A stretch of 64,000 nt of DNA from NCBI RefSeq assembly GCF_013409005.1, contig NZ_JACBZO010000001.1:930001-994000 (forward strand), in the 5' to 3' direction. This document shows positions 62,159-64,000 of this stretch, one piece after another. This stretch comes from Demequina lutea (GTDB lineage Bacteria; Actinomycetota; Actinomycetes; Actinomycetales; Demequinaceae). A program made the position numbers and the translations under genes. Within the stretch, counting starts at the first letter, position 1. Each line of letters opens with the position of its first letter. The notes beneath the pieces are model-generated. The model had not been told where the DNA came from, did no database searches, and was given only the letters and a program-made list of their open reading frames with translations.

Positions 62159-63270
62159 TGAGCGACGCGCCTGTGAGTGATACGCCTGTGAGTGACGCGC
62201 CTGTGAGTGAAGCAGCGAAGACCTACCGCCTTGCGGTTGTCGCGGGCGACGGCATCGGGCCGGAGGTGGTGGCGGAGGGGCTTAAGTGCCTCGCCGCCGC
62301 GACCGAGGGCACCGGCCTCGCGTTCGAGACCACCGAATTTGAGCTGGGCGCCAAGCGCTGGCACGCGACGGGGGAGACCCTTACCGATGCCGACCTGGCG
62401 GCCATCCGCGGCCACGACGTGATCCTGTTGGGCGCCATCGGCGACCCGTCGGTGCCGTCTGGCGTGCTCGAGCGCGGCGTGCTGCTGCCGCTGCGCTTTG
62501 CGCTCGACCAGTACGTCAACCTGCGTCCCTCGCGCCTCTACCCCGGCGAGGTGTCGCCGTTGCGCGACGTGACCGAGGTCGATTTTGTGGTGGTGCGCGA
62601 GGGCACCGAGGGTCCGTATGTGGGCAATGGCGGCGCGCTGCGCGTCGACACTCCTCACGAGATCGCGACCGAGGTGTCCATCAACACTCGTCACGGCGTG
62701 GAGCGCGTGGTGCGCTACGCGTTTGCCGTGGCCGCCGGTCGCGAGCGCAAGCAGCTCACGCTCGTACACAAGCACAACGTGCTCGTCCACGCGGGGCACT
62801 TGTGGCGTCGCACCGTCGAGGCCGTCGCGCCGGAGTTCCCCACGGTCACGTGGGATTACCTGCACATCGACGCCGCGACCATCGTGATGACCACCAACCC
62901 CGGCAAGTTCGACGTGATCGTGACCGACAACCTGTTCGGCGACATCCTCACCGACCAGGCCGCCGCTATTTCTGGCGGCATCGGGCTGGCGGCATCGGCG
63001 AATATCAACGCGGACAAGACGGCGCCGTCGATGTTCGAGCCCGTTCACGGCTCGGCACCCGACATCGCCGGCCAGCAGAAGGCCGACCCGTCGGCCACCG
63101 TGCTTTCCGTCGCGATGATGCTCGACTTCCTCGGCTACCCCGATCTTGCGGCCAAGGTCGAGGGCGCGGTTGCGGCCGATGCCGCGGCAAGTGCGGCAGG
63201 AAAGCAGTCGGGCACCACACGCACCACGGCAGAAGTGGGCGACGCTCTCGCCGCCCGCATTAGGGGCTAG
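62158..63270 (+). CDS. leuB: 3-isopropylmalate dehydrogenase with repeated start codons
   Basis: It carries out the third step specific to leucine synthesis. The core begins [20 protein letters not shown] and contains IGDPSVPSG..., the Arg-rich substrate loop, [10 protein letters not shown] and the NAD region [18 protein letters not shown]. Before the core is a 15-bp tandem repeat with GTG at 62158, 62173, 62188 and 62203, each a possible start ([20 protein letters not shown]). No ribosome site precedes any of them, so re-initiation from the ilvC stop is likely. Confidence 0.9.
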
Positions 63271-63391
63271 AGGCCTCCAACGCGCCCTAGCAGTCGATGA
63301 GTGCCCACATCTGGCTCGCAAGAGCACTCAGTGACTGGCAGGAAGCTTGGCTGGACGAACAGGACGCAGATACGACAAGGAAGGTTTTACG

Positions 63392-64000
63392 ATGGGTGAT
63401 TTCACCGCCGCCAATGCAGCACCGGCACCGTCGACCGCTGGGGCCTTCCGCATCGTCGCGCATCCGTCGCCCGCAACGGAGGCGGAGCGCATCGAGCGCG
63501 TTGGCGACATGAAGTTCGGCATGAGCTTCACGGACCACATGGCGCGCATCACGTGGACGGCCGACGGCGGCTGGGATGACAGGAGGATCGAGCCCTACGG
63601 CCCGATCCCGATGGACCCCGCCGCGTCGGTGCTTCACTACGCGCAGGAGATCTTTGAGGGTCTCAAGGCGTACCGCTGGGCCGATGGCTCGGTGTGGCTG
63701 TTCCGGCCCGAGGCGAACGCGCTGCGCTTCCAGAAGTCGGCGTGGCGCATGGCGCTGCCGGAGCTGGCGGTCGAGGACTTCATGGGCTCGATCAGGGCGT
63801 TCATGTCGGTCGAGAAGGACTGGGTGCCCACCGCGCCCGAGAGCTCGCTGTACCTGCGTCCGTTCCTGATCGGCACCGATGTGTTCCTTGGCCTGCGTGC
63901 CCCCAAGAAGGTCGACTATTTGCTGATCGCCTCGCCCTCGGGCCCGTACTTTGCGGGCGGCGTGAAGCCGGTGTCGATCTGGGTGGAGAAGGACTTCCAC
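63392..64000 (+). CDS. ilvE: Branched-chain amino acid aminotransferase, 5' part
   Basis: The frame from ATG 63392 is open to the window edge (203 codons). The product begins MGDFTAANAAPAPSTAGAF and has MARITWTADGGWDD, LHYAQEIFEGLKAYRWADG and the segment SSLYLRPFLIGTDVFLGL, the fold-type IV aminotransferase family. ACAAGGAAGG lies 7-9 nt upstream. It is the last step of Ile, Leu and Val synthesis and fits the operon. The PLP lysine lies beyond the end. Confidence 0.95.
   Translation, partial: MGDFTAANAAPAPSTAGAFRIVAHPSPATEAERIERVGDMKFGMSFTDHMARITWTADGGWDDRRIEPYGPIPMDPAASVLHYAQEIFEGLKAYRWADGSVWLFRPEANALRFQKSAWRMALPELAVEDFMGSIRAFMSVEKDWVPTAPESSLYLRPFLIGTDVFLGLRAPKKVDYLLIASPSGPYFAGGVKPVSIWVEKDFH

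Noticed and set aside
63271..63391. A second attenuator before ilvE
   Set aside because: No leader peptide rich in branched-chain codons and no hairpin with a T-run were found in the 121-bp gap.

Overview
The window is high-GC DNA from an actinobacterium. The gene order lpqB-comF-hpf-secA, the Rv3235-like and LysM genes beside secA, several apparently leaderless genes (a -10 box 6-9 nt before the start codon) and the DUF222/HNH and DUF6912 families all point to Actinomycetota, most likely Micrococcales (Cellulomonadaceae/Demequinaceae type). The genus is an inference. No rRNA or tRNA gene, CRISPR array or prophage was seen.

Layout. 1-10.5 kb: end of lpqB, comF, hibernation factor, secA, a divergent Rv3235/LysM pair, and an orphan pair resembling CpaB (SAF domain) and CpaE of Flp-pilus systems. 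10.5-19.2 kb, mostly minus strand: histidinol-phosphatase-like gene, pgi, a DUF3516 helicase, a tandem duplication of a 42-codon gene with a structured leader, an F420-dependent-reductase-like gene, a small membrane protein and a threonine-dehydratase-like enzyme. 19.2-26.9 kb, plus strand: ligA, then a tightly overlapping run of HhH-domain protein, GNAT, gatC, gatA, gatB and polysaccharide deacetylase.

26.9-48.9 kb is a xylan/arabinoxylan utilisation island. It holds a xylose-type ABC transporter (xylF-G-H plus a ROK regulator) divergent from xylA-xylB, a LacI regulator, a 2-hydroxyacid dehydrogenase and a GH51 arabinofuranosidase. A second part has an oligosaccharide ABC importer (binding protein, two permeases) with a GH3 enzyme, two further LacI regulators and a GH43 beta-xylosidase. 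All the glycosidases lack signal peptides, so the logic is to import oligomers, cut them inside the cell, isomerise and phosphorylate xylose, and feed the pentose phosphate pathway. Putative operators lie in the divergent promoter regions.

48.9-58.3 kb is more mosaic: a photolyase N-terminal remnant, FMN reductase, a TipA-like MerR regulator with a textbook 19-bp-spacer promoter, an APC permease, ilvD, a DUF222/HNH gene with an intact IS3-family element inserted at its 5' end, a 34-bp minisatellite and a DUF1905 gene. 58.4-64 kb is the branched-chain amino acid operon ilvB-ilvN-ilvC-leuB-ilvE (ilvE cut by the window edge). It is preceded by a leaderless leader peptide, MQAILVLVTGRADL, and an intrinsic terminator, i.e. 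a transcription attenuator.

The least explained features are the duplicated 42-aa peptide units with their hairpin/U-tract leaders (16.29-16.94 kb), two mutually exclusive hairpins inside the coding sequence of an ABC permease (44.77-44.82 kb), and in-frame tandem repeats in several genes, including four equally spaced GTG codons at the start of leuB.
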